Below, piece by piece: positions 43,552 to 56,100 of a stretch of DNA of 64,000 nt. The translations under genes and the position numbers were made by a program. How positions within the stretch are numbered: the first letter of the stretch is position 1; each line of letters starts with the position of its first letter. The notes below the pieces were generated by a model. It worked only from the letters and a program-made list of their open reading frames with translations. It ran no database searches and was not told the DNA's origin. The DNA is from Dinochytrium kinnereticum (lineage: Eukaryota > Chytridiomycota > Chytridiomycetes > Chytridiales > Chytridiaceae), in NCBI GenBank assembly GCA_027604005.1, contig JADGJT010000048.1, positions 1-64,000 of the forward strand, given 5' to 3'.

Positions 43552-46484
43552 TCAGTCGTCTTCCTCCTCAGCTGTTTGGAACCACTCAATGAGCGGTTCA
43601 CACCTCTTCTTAACTCCCTCGCTGATGACTGAGCCTTGGCACCACCTCATAAAGGAGTCCTCCTCCACAAGATCAGCATCGTACAAGCTCTTGAAGACCA
43701 CTGCGGCCTTTTTGAGGAGCCCAGCGCTTCGCTGCATAGCCTTATCCCAGGCTTTTAGAAAGGCGATCTGATCGGACGCCGACCGAATGTACTAAAAGGA
43801 TGAGGCAAAAAAGGAGGATTAGATGGCAAAGAAGGACAAATTTAAAATACTGACCTGCTGGAAAAACTTGACCCTAGCCTGGAACTTGGCCACGGTGAAA
43901 TCATCATCGAAAAGCGAAGGAAGGAGCACATTGAAGAGTTGCTGCTTGGTCAAATCATGCTTGAACTCGATCCTCGTAATCTCCTTCGTTTCCTCTGTGA
44001 TCGTCCTCCCACCCTCCGGGGCTGACTTGAAGTATTTGAAAAGCTCTGTGACGAGGGTTTCCTCTAGCTTTGAGTACTTTGCCGTTGGGACCGACGAGGT
44101 GGCTGGGAGAGAGGAAGGCGTTGTTGCGGGGCTCCCACCGCTTGTGGCAGAGGCGTCAACGGAGGCGGGAGTGAGAGCTGGGGAGCCGGTTATTGAAGAA
44201 GGGTTTGCGGGGCCAGTGTCTGAAGTGCCTTGGCTGTGAATTTTCATTTTGATGTTAGATGCATGAAACGTACCGAGATCTTTAGATCAATGACAAAGAA
44301 GGGAGGGACCAATGAACCAACGATGAGTAATATTGCTTACGTCACGTTCATAGGAGCGTCAATCTCCACTACCCTGAGGTTCTTCTTTCCCGTCTGACAG
44401 AAAAAGCGAGGAGACAGCGATAATCATCATCGAATGAAAATGGCACCGGAGGAATAGAATTATAAAAGCAAATAATTAGAGGTAATTCCAAAAGCTTAAC
44501 AACAAAACACAGAGCTTACCTTATCCCTATCATTCATGAGATCCTTCAAAGAAATGTTATCATTCTTCTTCCCTCCAGCCTTAACAACCTTCACCGCCCC
44601 ATTCAAAGCGCCAGGTGGCAGCGGGTTCGACACAGTAGTATGGGACGGTCCCTCGTCCTTAGCCTCATCAGTTTGAGCAACAAAAGCAACAGGGGTGGGA
44701 CGAGTCCTAAGCTCCTCGGGGGAATGAGCAAAGTTGCAACGAGGACCGTACTGACAGAAATTCTCTTTCACGAATCGTTCACAGAGACGGGTCTTGTAGA
44801 GAGGATTTTCGGGGCCCTCGTTCTTTTGGTCCTGTTCGCCACCAAAGGTTGCGCGATCACGGAGCTCGGGCTATTAGAGATGATCAGATTGTGTCAAGTG
44901 GGTTTCTTTAGGAAAGACATTCGTCTTGTCCAAATTCGACAAAGAAAATAAAAAGCTCAAAAAAACGAGAGAATAAACCCTACCGTTCCGTGAGCAAAAG
45001 TACATCTTGAACCGTAAGGACAGGCGCCCTCGGTCTCAAACCTCTCACAAAGTCTCGTCTTGTAAAGAGGGTTATCGGCTACCGAACCCCCAGCCTCATC
45101 ACCCTTCCCACCCCCATAAGCAGCAGCAGCCGCAATCTGAGCAGGAGTAACTACGGCCCCAGTCCTCCAATTAACTTTTGACCCATTGGGAGCAAACACC
45201 AATCTCCTCTCCACACTCTTTTCAGAGGCACCAGCGAGGGGCCCGCCACCCCGTGAGACAACGTTCCCATCTTCACCAATTGATAGCGACATTGATCTTC
45301 CTCCATTCTTGCTGGCACCATTTGAAGGCGTAGCGCCTCCAACCCCTGCAACGCCGTAAGAGGCCTGGCTGCCGCGCCCTCCTGTAGGATGATCCCGGCG
45401 ACCTCTTCCAACCGTCGGTTCATCCAGTTCGTCATTACCGGCACGGCCTCTATGACCATTAGCATTACGGCGACGGTCGCTTCCTGCCGACCCGGGGTTA
45501 CGTCTGTCGCCTGAAGCCTGACTCGTCATATGCTGGCCTTGCGGACCCTGGGACTTGTCCATGCTGTTTGGCGACGCGCTTAAGCCAGGTAGTGAGCCTT
45601 GACGGACTACCGATGGCATGAGAGCGGGAGCACGTGTTTTGAGCTCTTCGATGTAGGTGTTGGCCTGGCGAAGAGCGTCTTGCATGTTTTTGTACATAAC
45701 TTTGTCAATTGCCTGGGTTTCAAATGATTGAGTCAGCGTTTATGAAGAAGACTCATTAACAAGGAGGGAATGGCGATGCCGTTCTGGCCGATATCTAACC
45801 TGTTGAAGGGGAAGCCATGCCATGTTTAACCCAACAAGGCCGCTGGGAATAATCCGCTCGCGAGAGGCGATGGAAGCCACAAAGAAAGCTACATGTTTAG
45901 GGGTAGTTCCTGACAAGTACTATCGACAAAAGTAATGTATGTATCAGTGAGGATTTTAAAATCCAGACGAAATAGCCGAAATAAGAGCATGTGCTTTCAT
46001 ATCAAAAAATAAACACCTTAATTTCGATACGGAAAGATGAGTCAGAGATGAGAATGCTTTTTGCGGAAAGACCGGTGATGTTGATTATTTCTCGGAGGGC
46101 ACACCTTGAAAGAAGAGGTGCTTGGTTTAAATATTTGATTGTCGAAGACGAAAAAAGGATTTGTATAAAAGAAGTAGATGACTCACTTGACCTCGTCTTC
46201 GTTTCCAATAACTTTTCCTTTGGGGGGAGCCCAATGGCGTTTACCGGAAAATGAGTCGTTTATTAAATAAAACTCGGTGGATCGCTTCCAAACGCATTAG
46301 GATTACATTCAAAAAAATAAAACAAAATTTGGAGAAAGCGTATTGTAAACTCACCTGGATCCGATACAAAATAATACCTGCAGGCAAAAATGGTCATTCG
46401 TGATTAGCTTAAGAGTCAAATCAAAAATGAAGAACGAAGCTCGGGATGTTAGAGTTACTCACCAGCATATCTTCCACCCTCCAT
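43552..46484 (-). CDS. Nudix (degenerate) - CCCH - CCCH - W2/eIF5C fusion protein
   Basis: Spliced from MEGGRYAGIILYRIQ (ATG at 46482-46484; a 23-nt micro-exon near 46376) to the stop at 43552. Residues about 5-145 match the NUDT2-type Nudix fold: KRHWAPPKGKV, then YLSGTTPKHVAFF, MAWLPLQQAIDK and ALRQANTYIEEL. The Nudix box ends REIINITGL, so the two metal-binding Glu of REUxEExGU are Asn and Ile. A disordered Gly/Arg/Ser region follows, then two TTP-style fingers (C-x8-C-x5-C-x3-H) each led by LYKTRLCERF (about 45070-44990 and 44795-44720). After a linker, a W2/eIF5C domain has KYSKLEETLV, FLKAWDKAM, EEDSFMRWC and the acidic end PLIEWFQTAEEEDD. The splice phases of all the Nudix joints agree. 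CCCH fingers bind AU-rich RNA and W2 binds eIF2beta/eIF3-type partners, so a translational regulator is inferred. Confidence 0.88.
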
Positions 46485-47968
46485 TCAATATCCCTCTCGG
46501 GAGTTAATTATTAATTAAGGGAAACGGCGACACGGAAAGGATGAAATCAATAAGTTGCGTCTCTCGTCTGGCCCAGGCGAGTCTGCATGAATGAGGTCAA
46601 GACAGGTGCAAGAGAATAGATAGTCAGGAAGTTTCATGAAAAACAGAGGTGCCAAAGATCTACTGGGGAAGTGCAGGGAAGCGGATCCACGATCCTTTCT
46701 GCCATCACACTGAAGGTCCTCTTTATGATAATCTGCTAAGAATCTTCCGAGGTCGCCATTTCCTTTCATCAACTGCATCTGACGATGACTATCTACTGTA
46801 AGCTGGAGGCAGGAGGGCGAGGGAGAGACTAGGCGGTTGAGAGGTCGAATGCCGATGATCAAGGCCATCATATAGCGCCTTAATTGATAAGACAATGTCG
46901 GGGCCTGCCGTGACCTCTTCCCTTCAACTTGCTGATTACAAAGGCCCCACCCATCCATCAAGATGACCGTTGAGACATATCCCCACAAACCAAAGCTAGG
47001 CAAGCTCCATCCAGGAATAGCATCCCATCAGAGGTCCTTAGCATATATGAGGATGTCGCCGTGACAGCTATGCGTATTCTGATGCGGCGATGCGCAGGTG
47101 CAGGGTGGGGGAGGTGCCAGTTGCTCATCAACTCACTGTGGTGTGTGGTCAAGTTTACAACTGTTTCGAGATTTTTCGTCTTCCTTTTTTTTGGGGAATG
47201 CAGGGAATGGATCGCCACTCTGGCCCCTGCTGCAAGGCACAGACAGACACTGCACAGTCACGGGCAGCTACTGGCAGCTCGCCTTCGGGCAATGAAGCTG
47301 CTGCAGTGTTTGATAAAGACGGCTTTGGAGCACGGGCGGCTTGACGCCGTCCAGGCTCAGAACACATTCCCAACACTTCTAAGGGCCTATGTACATCCTC
47401 CTCGCGTTGAGGCAGCTTCAAAATAACATTGACTGATAGTAATCCCCCGTCGCGTCGCTCACCCCTGTGTTTCCCGGTTCTCATCCTCCCCTTCTGGACC
47501 TTGTCGTGGCCTGGGGAAATGCAGCCGCATCAGCTGCCATGCGGAATCGCAGCGTGAGCACTGGTGCTTCGAGGAGGATGAGCGGCAGGCTGCTGAGGCG
47601 TCATGTCCTTTGGTCGCTCCTCATCCCTTGCTTGTTCGCCTCGCGGTTCCGTCAGGATCCATCGATCCATGTGCTGCTTGACTCGGCCACAAACCCCACA
47701 CACTAGGCCCAGCTTTGCGGAAGCAGCCGCTGACCCGCCGGTGCCTTCCCGCTCGCATTAAGGTTTGGGCGGTGCCGGGTGCCAGGGCCCTGGATTTGCC
47801 AAATCCAAATCCCAATTTGAGGCTCCGATCAACAAAAAAAAAAAAAAAAAAAAAAAAAGCAAGCGCTAAGCAGGGCAAATCAGAAGATCTCAACCACACA
47901 GCCCGCGCTGCTGCAAACCAACCAACCTACAAGGCAGGCTGCGTTGCGTGGTGAAGGCATCGGATACC
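46485..47968. other. Divergent promoter region with poly-A tract
   Basis: No gene accepted. The minus-strand open frame at 46515-47003 and several at 47061-47706 have no recognised domain. A 24-base A run stands at 47833-47856. The region separates the Nudix-CCCH-W2 gene from the disordered protein gene. Confidence 0.5.
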
Positions 47969-50316
47969 ATGTCAGCGACGCACACTGCTGCTGCCGACAA
48001 CGCCGTCGTCCCTGCCGTCGTGCTGAACGAGCAGCAGAATGCCCCAAGCAGGTTCAAGACCAGGGCTGCTGCCCGGCTCCCCAGCCGCATCAACATTCCG
48101 TCCATCTCCATCTCATCCTATCCGTCGCCGTCTGCCCCGCAGTCCACCGTCATCTCACGGCAACGGTCCGCCAATGCCCCTCCGTTGCCCCCTTCGCCTC
48201 TGAGACAGGTGTCAAGCGTTGGTGGGGATGGTAAAGCTGGGCAGGCTGTGCCATCGCCATCTTCCTCCTCGTCAGCCACCCCGACAACACAGACCATCTT
48301 TCTTCTGGACAATGAGGCCCATTCCACTCTTCGGCCATCATCCAGTCAAGCAGTTCTCACAGATTCGTCTTGGTGGGGCAGCCGACCGCATTCACCTGCG
48401 GTCTCATCTGGCGTACACTTGAACCGCTCTTCGTCTCCGCTTACTCCAGATGTTTTTTCCCCTAACCTCCCCCCGTCGCCCATTCCCTCCACTCCGAGCC
48501 CGACCACTGCGGTCATGCCGAATGCCCCGCATTCATTTCTGCCACCAACCTCAGCCTCGCCAACATCACCATCCTCATCGACCTTTGCCTTACCTCTAAA
48601 CAAGAAAAGGTCGAACCTCAACTTTAGCTTTCGTCTGCCATACTCCCCTTCGCATGCATTATCACCGTCGCCCCTTCCCGATGCAATCTCTCCTTGGCCG
48701 TCCTCAAGGAGATCCAAGCATTTTGACGAAGAACATCATGGTGTTGCTCAAGAGACTTCACCCACCTCACCCCGACCACATTCCGAGGTACTGAAGCGGA
48801 TTGTTTCAAAGGCCAGTGGCCTTTTTTTACGAAAGTTTCGGAGCCAGCAGGTTCTTTCCAACGATTTAAAGCACCACAAGAACTCCCAGTACACCCTGGC
48901 AGCGAATGGATCCAAGGTCTCCAAACCATCCGATCACGTTCATGAAAGCACATCAAGCCCCCACTATCGAAATTCATTTTCAGGTTCTCTACCCTGCATT
49001 GCTGTTCCCTCTCCTGTGAACGGGAAGATTGAATGGGATGATCTCAAATGGGAATCTGATAGTCTGCCCATTTCGCCACGCACCACGTCGCTTATTGACA
49101 GCCGAGTCCGCTCCGGAGAGGCTTTAGAGGAGGAAAGCTTTATTGAGTTCCATAGGCATCGAGATAGAAACCATTTTGCTTCATCGGAGCTTTTGCCATC
49201 CGTATCATCTTCAACGGCCGCTCTAAGTGTTCCGTTTGGCACCCCGTTACCTATGGAAAGAAAAGATGATAAGGACGGGGAGAACTTGTATTTTCATCCC
49301 TCCGCCACCTCTTCTGAACACCGTCAGGCGGAGAAAAATGTAAGCAATGTTATCAAGATTTCAGATAGTGGTTTAAGCTCATGCTGGAGAAATTCCTGTC
49401 ATTGCTTGGCCTGTGAGCAGGTCCGGGCTTACCTTGAGGTGAGAAGGCTTCGCAATTATCCCTCTCTATTACTTGACATTAACGGTCTATTTTATAGGTG
49501 GCCACACAGCGTGAAAATAGACTCAGGACCCTTCGATCCCATTCTGCCATTTCGACTGTTGATAGATTGAAAAGCTACACATTCCCTATACTAGTCCCTC
49601 ACAATTCCTTAACGCCGGAGTTGGCTTCAGTCACTGACATCTGCGATATTACGCGCGCTGCCGACACTGGAAGCAATATCCTTGAGTCTCTCAGCCGCAG
49701 CCCTGGGGTTGAGAATACGCCTGTCGCCGCTACTACAGAAGGCTGGTCATCTTACGCTGATCCGAAGCTTGCATTGGACTTTAGCTGGAAAGAGGCATGC
49801 TCTCCTGGGTGGGAGTTGCCACAGTTACGGCGTGGTCGGTCTATATCGGCCAGCACAGCAGTATTGTCTACCCAGACCCAGTCGGAGCAAGCACGATCAT
49901 CGCGGGACGAAGATAGGATAGGGCTCATGTCTACGGCTTCTCATGAGACGGTTCTTTCTCCTCTACACAACCTCTCTATTATCAATCTGCCGCAGAGGCC
50001 ATGCCATTCAACCTCCATGGTTACGCCTCTTTATGCCATGTCCTCACCTTCATCCTTAGACACCGCTCTGGCAACAACTGCATGGATACAGCCGGCCCCA
50101 GGGATACCTATGTCGACATTACCAAATGTATGCGGGCTATCCGATTCAATGCATTCAACGAGCAATTCAACATTACCTGCTCAGCGCCCTTCATCCTCTC
50201 GCTGTCGATCTGAATCATGGTCTGGAGTGGCACGTTCAGGGTGGATCGGTAACAATGCGACTTTCGGTTGGGGGCTCTTACGACCCCCTTTCAAGGAAAG
50301 CAGAGGACAAAAGTGA
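47969..50316 (+). CDS. Ser/Pro-rich disordered protein with a Cys cluster
   Basis: Two exons: 47969-49440 and from 49498 (intron GTGAGAAGG...TTTATAG), about 760 residues in all, ending GRGQK-type SRGQK-stop at 50316. The start ATG-TCA-GCG at 47969 is preferred over an in-frame GTG 21 nt upstream. Nearly all of the protein is Ser/Pro/Thr-rich with many SP sites (for example PLTPDVFSPNLPPSPIPSTPSP), plus a basic part (SEVLKRIVSKASGLFLRKF). Just before the intron is a tight cluster CWRNSCHCLACEQ followed by VRAYLEVATQRENRLRTLRSH, a short amphipathic helix. This could be a small zinc or redox site at the only ordered part. No family recognised; a phosphorylation-regulated scaffold or cell-polarity factor is one guess. 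Confidence 0.65.
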
Positions 50317-50806
50317 AGATTCTTAAAAAAACTTTGGCAAGCACGGATTGGAGCGAGCCTCTCTTTAGGGGTCCATGCTTCTGCAAGTTGCCGTGGATGC
50401 TATAATATAACTGTACCATTGTGAAATGATTCACAGCACCTTTAACTCTGTCCCCAATGACTTTAAGTTCCCTTGAGATAACATAACCAAAGTCTGTTTC
50501 GACCAAAATTGCAAGGATCACCCTGCTGATGAGAAATGGATCGCAAGTGGTTCCAACTGTGTGGCGAGAATACTCTCCTGGCGTTGTTACGGCATTTGAC
50601 AATGGCTAAGGCTGACGATCCCGATCATCCTCTGAATGAGATTTGCAATAAGCCGTGGCTTTGTTCAGCTTCAAAACCCCACGAATGATGGAACTGTTGG
50701 AAACGACTTTCGCCAGTGTAGAAAAGCGTTAAAGGGTGAGCTGGGGAAAAGAACACGTCTTTTTAGCTTGCACATTTCCCAGCTCTGACTGACTGACTGA
50801 AAAAAG
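50317..50806. other. Intergenic, nothing recognised
   Basis: Spacer between two plus-strand genes; holds the 3' end of the disordered protein and the promoter of the membrane protein. A minus-strand frame at 50291-50602 has no domain. Confidence 0.5.
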
Positions 50807-52977
50807 ATGGAAAGGGAAACGGTGAACTCCAGCCTGCTAAAGCCATCGTCTGAATTCAATGCCCCGACAGCAAGCAAGGACTCAGCTGGAGCATCGGGCT
50901 TTGCCAGGCGGATGGCAGGTGGATTGCGATCGTATCTCAGCTCGGCTTCCATTCGAATGAGATCAAAGGGGGATGAAAATGACGATGAGGAGAATGAGAG
51001 GCTTGACAAGAGAAATGGTGATGATGATGAGAACGGTTTGGCTCCCAAACGCATGGCAGCTAGACCAGGGATGACTTCGAGTATATCAATCGGGATGTCA
51101 AGATGGCCCCACGCGAGGGAGTTGAGTGAGACATTTGGTTTAAAGATGCGATACGTTTCATCCATCTTGGCTGTGGCCTGTCTGAATGGTGTTCTCATCA
51201 TATTTGCTTTGCTCCTGGCAAAGGGGGCCACCATCAAGCTGTCGCCCACCATGGTGCATTATGCGGGTGGTGTCATTCTCGAGCTCGTATTGCTTCTCAC
51301 CAATTCTATGACCGTTTTCGCTGTCGACCTCGGCGTCAGTATCTTTCTCGCCATCATGCTCACATCAAGAGGGTACAGTATGGCCGCTTGTGGGTTCATG
51401 CAAACCGCTCCGTTTATGCGACTCTCCTTCACCAACGAGCTCTCTTTAAATTCACCCTGCAGAAAGACCCTCGAAAGAGTAGCGTTCACTTGGATTCTTC
51501 TCGAGTCGCTCAAGCTCGTCTCTCCGCTTGGCGCCACCGGCTTGGACGCGAAACAGGTCCGCGTTGTCTCCTCGACGTCAAACTGTATTGTCTTTGATGG
51601 CACTTCCCTGAGGGACAGGAACTTCCCTACCTTCTGGAGCGCCGCGGGAGTCGCCGAGTTCATCTACGGCACTGCATTAGGGTGTATGCGATCAGAATTC
51701 CCTTGCACTGATGAGGGGTCTGAGTTTGTGTTTGGGCCCCAGCTTAGTGGTGTTATAGGAGATGGGGATACCATCGTTGGAAGTGGCTATCATATGTGGA
51801 TCACGTCTCATTGCACCTGCCACAATGTCACCAGTCCTGATGTTGTGCGATCTGGTGTTCTGACTGCAACAGATGTTGCGGCCATCATGCCGGTCCTTAA
51901 CCAGTCAAATCACTTTGTGATGCTCTCTTCAAATGTGACTAGCTCTCCAGCTTCAAACACTGTATCGTTTTCAATTATCCCGGGGAATATCAGAACTTGC
52001 GGTGGTCTTCGTGCAGAGGTTATGCCAGTCTGCTACACTGAGATTAAGAACCTCAGCGACGTCACAGTTGTTAGCACCTTTTTAACTGATGGTAAAGCCA
52101 CTTCTGCCATACCCAAAGCACTATAATAACTATTGCTTCAGGTACCACGGCTTCCATCGCTCTTGTTGACTCTCAGGTTCGCGAGTTCTTAGGAACCCAA
52201 TTAACCCACACGTCGGTAATGGGAACCGTCATGTCGAGCATCATGACACCAGGCAAACCGTACGTTCTAACGGGAGCCGTCCCAGGGATGATCAATGCTA
52301 TCCTTTATTGGACCAGCTCCGACCTGATCGGCGTTGATCCCACTCTTCAGGATGCGGGAATTGAGACGATGGTCAGCATCTTATTGAGGGCAGGAATTCA
52401 GAGGAACTTTAAAACACGTGGAAGTTCTTGCCCAAAACAGCAAGCCGTCTCCGACACATCTTTTGTCATCCTTCGTGATTGGAGCGTTCAGAGCATTTTG
52501 GTCACGGCTGCGATCCAAGTGAGTTGGGAATAAGAAAGAAGAAATCCATCCATGCTAATCAAATTCCGATTTCGATTTTAGACGGGAATGTCAGTCATAG
52601 CCTTGCTCTTGTCCCTCCTGTGGCTCTTTAGGTCGTCCCCTATCCTTCCAGCCTTGCAGGCAATCAGAAACCCGTCTTTCTTTATGACCCTGCTTGGTGA
52701 CTCCCCGTTTGGTATCAACCTGCAGGGGACAGGTAATGCGCCGAGACACGTTATCTGGCAGAATTTGGACCTTGTGGTGAAAATTGGTGAAAACGTTGAG
52801 ACTTTGGATGAGAATGTTGGTCGCATCAAAATGGAGAGGTATGTTTTTGCTTATTTCAGGTTTATGTTATTTGACATTATGGTTTGGTCTGAGGTTTCAT
52901 ATCTGACTTTGTATTGTTTCATGCGTTTTAGGGCGAAGCTGGTGAGAGCATTAAAAAATGGAAGAATTTACGCTTGA
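50807..52977 (+). CDS. Multi-spanning membrane protein with large extracellular loop
   Basis: Four exons (breaks near 52095-52140, 52525-52581 and 52838-52931), about 660 residues, from MERETVNSSLLKP to KNGRIYA-stop (TGA at 52975). The N-terminus is cytosolic-like and charged (KGDENDDEENERLDKRNGDD). Two or three helices follow (SILAVACLNGVLIIFALLLA, GGVILELVLLLTN, VDLGVSIFLAIML). Next is a luminal or extracellular domain of about 350 residues with N-glycosylation sequons (NVTSPD, NQSNHF, NLSDVT) and cysteines (CHCTCHN-like HCTCHN, IRTCGG). One helix (VIALLLSLLWLF) and a short cytosolic tail close the protein. I recognise no family. The outline fits fungal surface sensors or orphan transport-related proteins. 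Confidence 0.7.
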
Positions 52978-53113
52978 TGGGTTCTCCACATTTCTCGACA
53001 CTTTGTACAATAATTATTGACTTACTCAATCACTTATTTATTTCTATTTATTATAATAAATAACCTCCTTGGTGGCAATGAATAATTTGAAACTTGATGA
53101 TAGAGTACATCTC

Positions 53114-56100
53114 TTATGGCACCATCACTTGCCAGAGGGCACCGCTGACTCGGTTCACGGTTAATGCGGCTTGTCCCTCATTCTTCTTAAAGTTGAGGAC
53201 ATTCTTCTTGCCACCGACATTGAAAGGCGTCCTATAGAAAAGAGCAGAGAATCAGACGAGGAATTATGCATCCGAAACCACAATTTCGGGGAAGAGTGAA
53301 GAATTCTTGTGTCAAGACAGAACAAATCCACTCACTGAAGTCCAATATCAATTCTTATCGCCTTCCCACCCCCCTTTCCAACAAGCCCCAACTTGCTCAC
53401 AAACTCAATCTCGAACCCGTCGCACCTTACTACAATATCCCCCTTTGACTTTCTGCCAGTATTTGAGAAAAGGTGGAACACTATAATCCCATCTGCTAGG
53501 GACGATAGCGAGACATCCACAATCTCTTGCAGAGGAACTGTCTCCTTTGATGAGAGATTCTTGCTATTTAGTAAATGGAGTGTGGTTGGCGTCAAGGCTA
53601 AGATACGAGGTGCGTCTTTGCTTGGGTTGTGCCGGTGTAGCTTGACACAATTGACCGAGGTTAGAAGGGGCTCTGAGTTGCATAAATTGAATATTTATTA
53701 TTGATTTTGGTTAATTGGGTTGGTTTGCGAGAGTTGAACAACAAACCTCCGTTAGATATTTGCCGCCATTTTGAAGCATCTGAGGTTGTAAGCCCCGCTC
53801 TGTCAGTGACAAACCCAACCTTTGTACTATTTTCGATACATTAGTACATATAAGAGAAACAATATAGCCAACTAACCTTAACGCGTAGCTCTCTTTTCCC
53901 TTAAAAATATCAAAAGCCATCACTTTCCATCTCATGTAATCTCTCCTTTCATCGCCGAGGGATTTTCTGTAATTGCGTGCAAGAATCCTATCATATGTGA
54001 CCCTAAGCGTCTCAGCCAACATCTTCATGCCCCTCCCGCCAGGAGTTTTCGGCCATTTCATCGTTCGCCAATGTGGACCTGCCGCCTCCATGCGCTCTTT
54101 CAATGTAGCTAAGTAGCGGAGATTCCTGTGACGTCGCCAGTTACGCTGGATCACCGTAGCTGCGTATTTGGGAATCCGGATGCGTTTATGCTTGACAAAT
54201 TTGCGAGCCTAGTGGAGAAGGAGATTAGCACTTAGGATGGTGATTTTTGGACCCTAACCTGTCTTCCTCTGGCAAGTTTTTGGAAGAGGATAGCGCCCTT
54301 TTTCATTGCGATGTAATGATTTTCATGCTAGATTGGGATTTGAGTGAGGAGTTAATAAAAAACATCACAATTTTTATGTATTATAAAGTCTCTACCTGGT
54401 GCCTTCTGATATTCGCTTGAAGTTTAATCATCAGCAAACGAGTCCTTAAAAAGTTTGAGCGATGTTTGTAGGCTAGCCAGCGAGCTCGAATTCTCGTTGC
54501 CAAACGATGTTTCGCCTGGTTTCTTGCATTTTCAAGGCTTACAAGCTATATGATAATTACTAAAATATTAGAAAAGGCATCAATCTACCGTGGACGGATT
54601 CCTAATGAAAACTTTTGTCTTTCCGATCCTCCACTCGCTGGGTGCAATTTTGAGGGCCCCCAAGACTGCTTTAATTCCCTCAATGACTAAATCGGAATCA
54701 CCCGAAACTGGGTCACCATTCCACTTTGGCCAAGTCAACGGAGAGAGCATTTTGAATCTATCCAGGAATTTGCCATACTTTTGTCTATAACAGAATCCTG
54801 ACCTTCGAACTCGTATGCTCTCCTGAAGCCCCAGATATCGGATTTGGTGAAGCACGAGGTCAGGCTCAAACATGCCAGACTTTTTGGAAGCGTTTGGTTT
54901 GAGACAACGGATGTAGTGGGGATTCTTGCTCATTAATAACTCAATGAGAGATGACATTGATGCCTTCATAAGGTTGTGTTATTTGGGTTGTCGCGATATC
55001 AGAGAAAGTATTACCTTGAACTGCGATCCCAAAGTCTCTGGACGCTTTGAAGAGATACTGATAGAATTATCCTCTACGCCAGTATTCGTAGCCCCATACA
55101 TCTCCCGAACTATGGGTCTGGAACTGGTAGATGCCAAGTTAAGAAGGTCTCGATACAAAAGGTCCTTGTTTTTCTCCAAAAACCCATCAACACAGTATGA
55201 TACGTCGCCAGCATAATGATGGATAAGAAAAACATCTGGTGGAAGGCGAGATGTACGAGGGTTCTTTTCCCGAGAATCAAAGTGCTTGTGGCTTGCAACA
55301 ATCCCATTCAACTTAGAGAGGAAGGTGGTATCGGTGTTTTCGCTCATAGTGCATTCGTCATCCAGCACGGCCAGAATTCCAGTTCGTTTCTTAAATGAAT
55401 TGTTAGGGAGAGAACTTAAGGAAGACATACAGATTCAATCAAGTCGCAGATGACCGCGTTATTGAAGTACTTAATTTCCGTCCATTCGATTCCCTTTTAT
55501 TCATTAAGCATGGGAGTAATTTCATGAGAGATTTCCCCACCTCTTTGGCGTACTCTTCTTGTTCAAGTTTCAAAGTCAACTCGATAAAGAGTTGCTGAAG
55601 CTTTTCGTTGCAATAATTGATCATTAACTGCTCGAATCCATTCCGTTGCATAATCTCAAATCCATAAATCTTTTTTGAAATAAGTTAGCTTTCCCATAAC
55701 TCTCTAATCAATTCATTACATCAAGGACCCCAATCACATTTCGTCTAATGGTTTTATCAGACTTTGAATTGATGTGATCGTTAATCTTTTTCACGAGCCA
55801 ACTGAATAGACGGCCATACAGGGATTTTGCTAGAGCATCTCTAGCGAATACAGCCTGTAAGCAAGTTTTAAGTTCAACTCGTTGGTGACTTTCTGAACAA
55901 ATAGAGGAAAACGAAAGCACATTTACCTGTTCTGGGCTCAGGGGGACAGAGATAACTTTTTTCGTTGCAGGATCATTAATTGATCTGTATGTTAATCCTT
56001 TAGCAAATTCTTCGGTCGGCATCCCTAATAAAGATGCAACCCGAGGGAGAACTAATCGTGAAGGTTAAAATTCAGCAAACCCCCAACTATGTCAGCAACC

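Noticed and set aside
46515..47003. 162-codon minus-strand open frame upstream of the Nudix-CCCH-W2 gene
   Set aside because: Stop separates it from the clear ATG at 46484, and sequence is unlike any Nudix N-terminal extension; probably chance.
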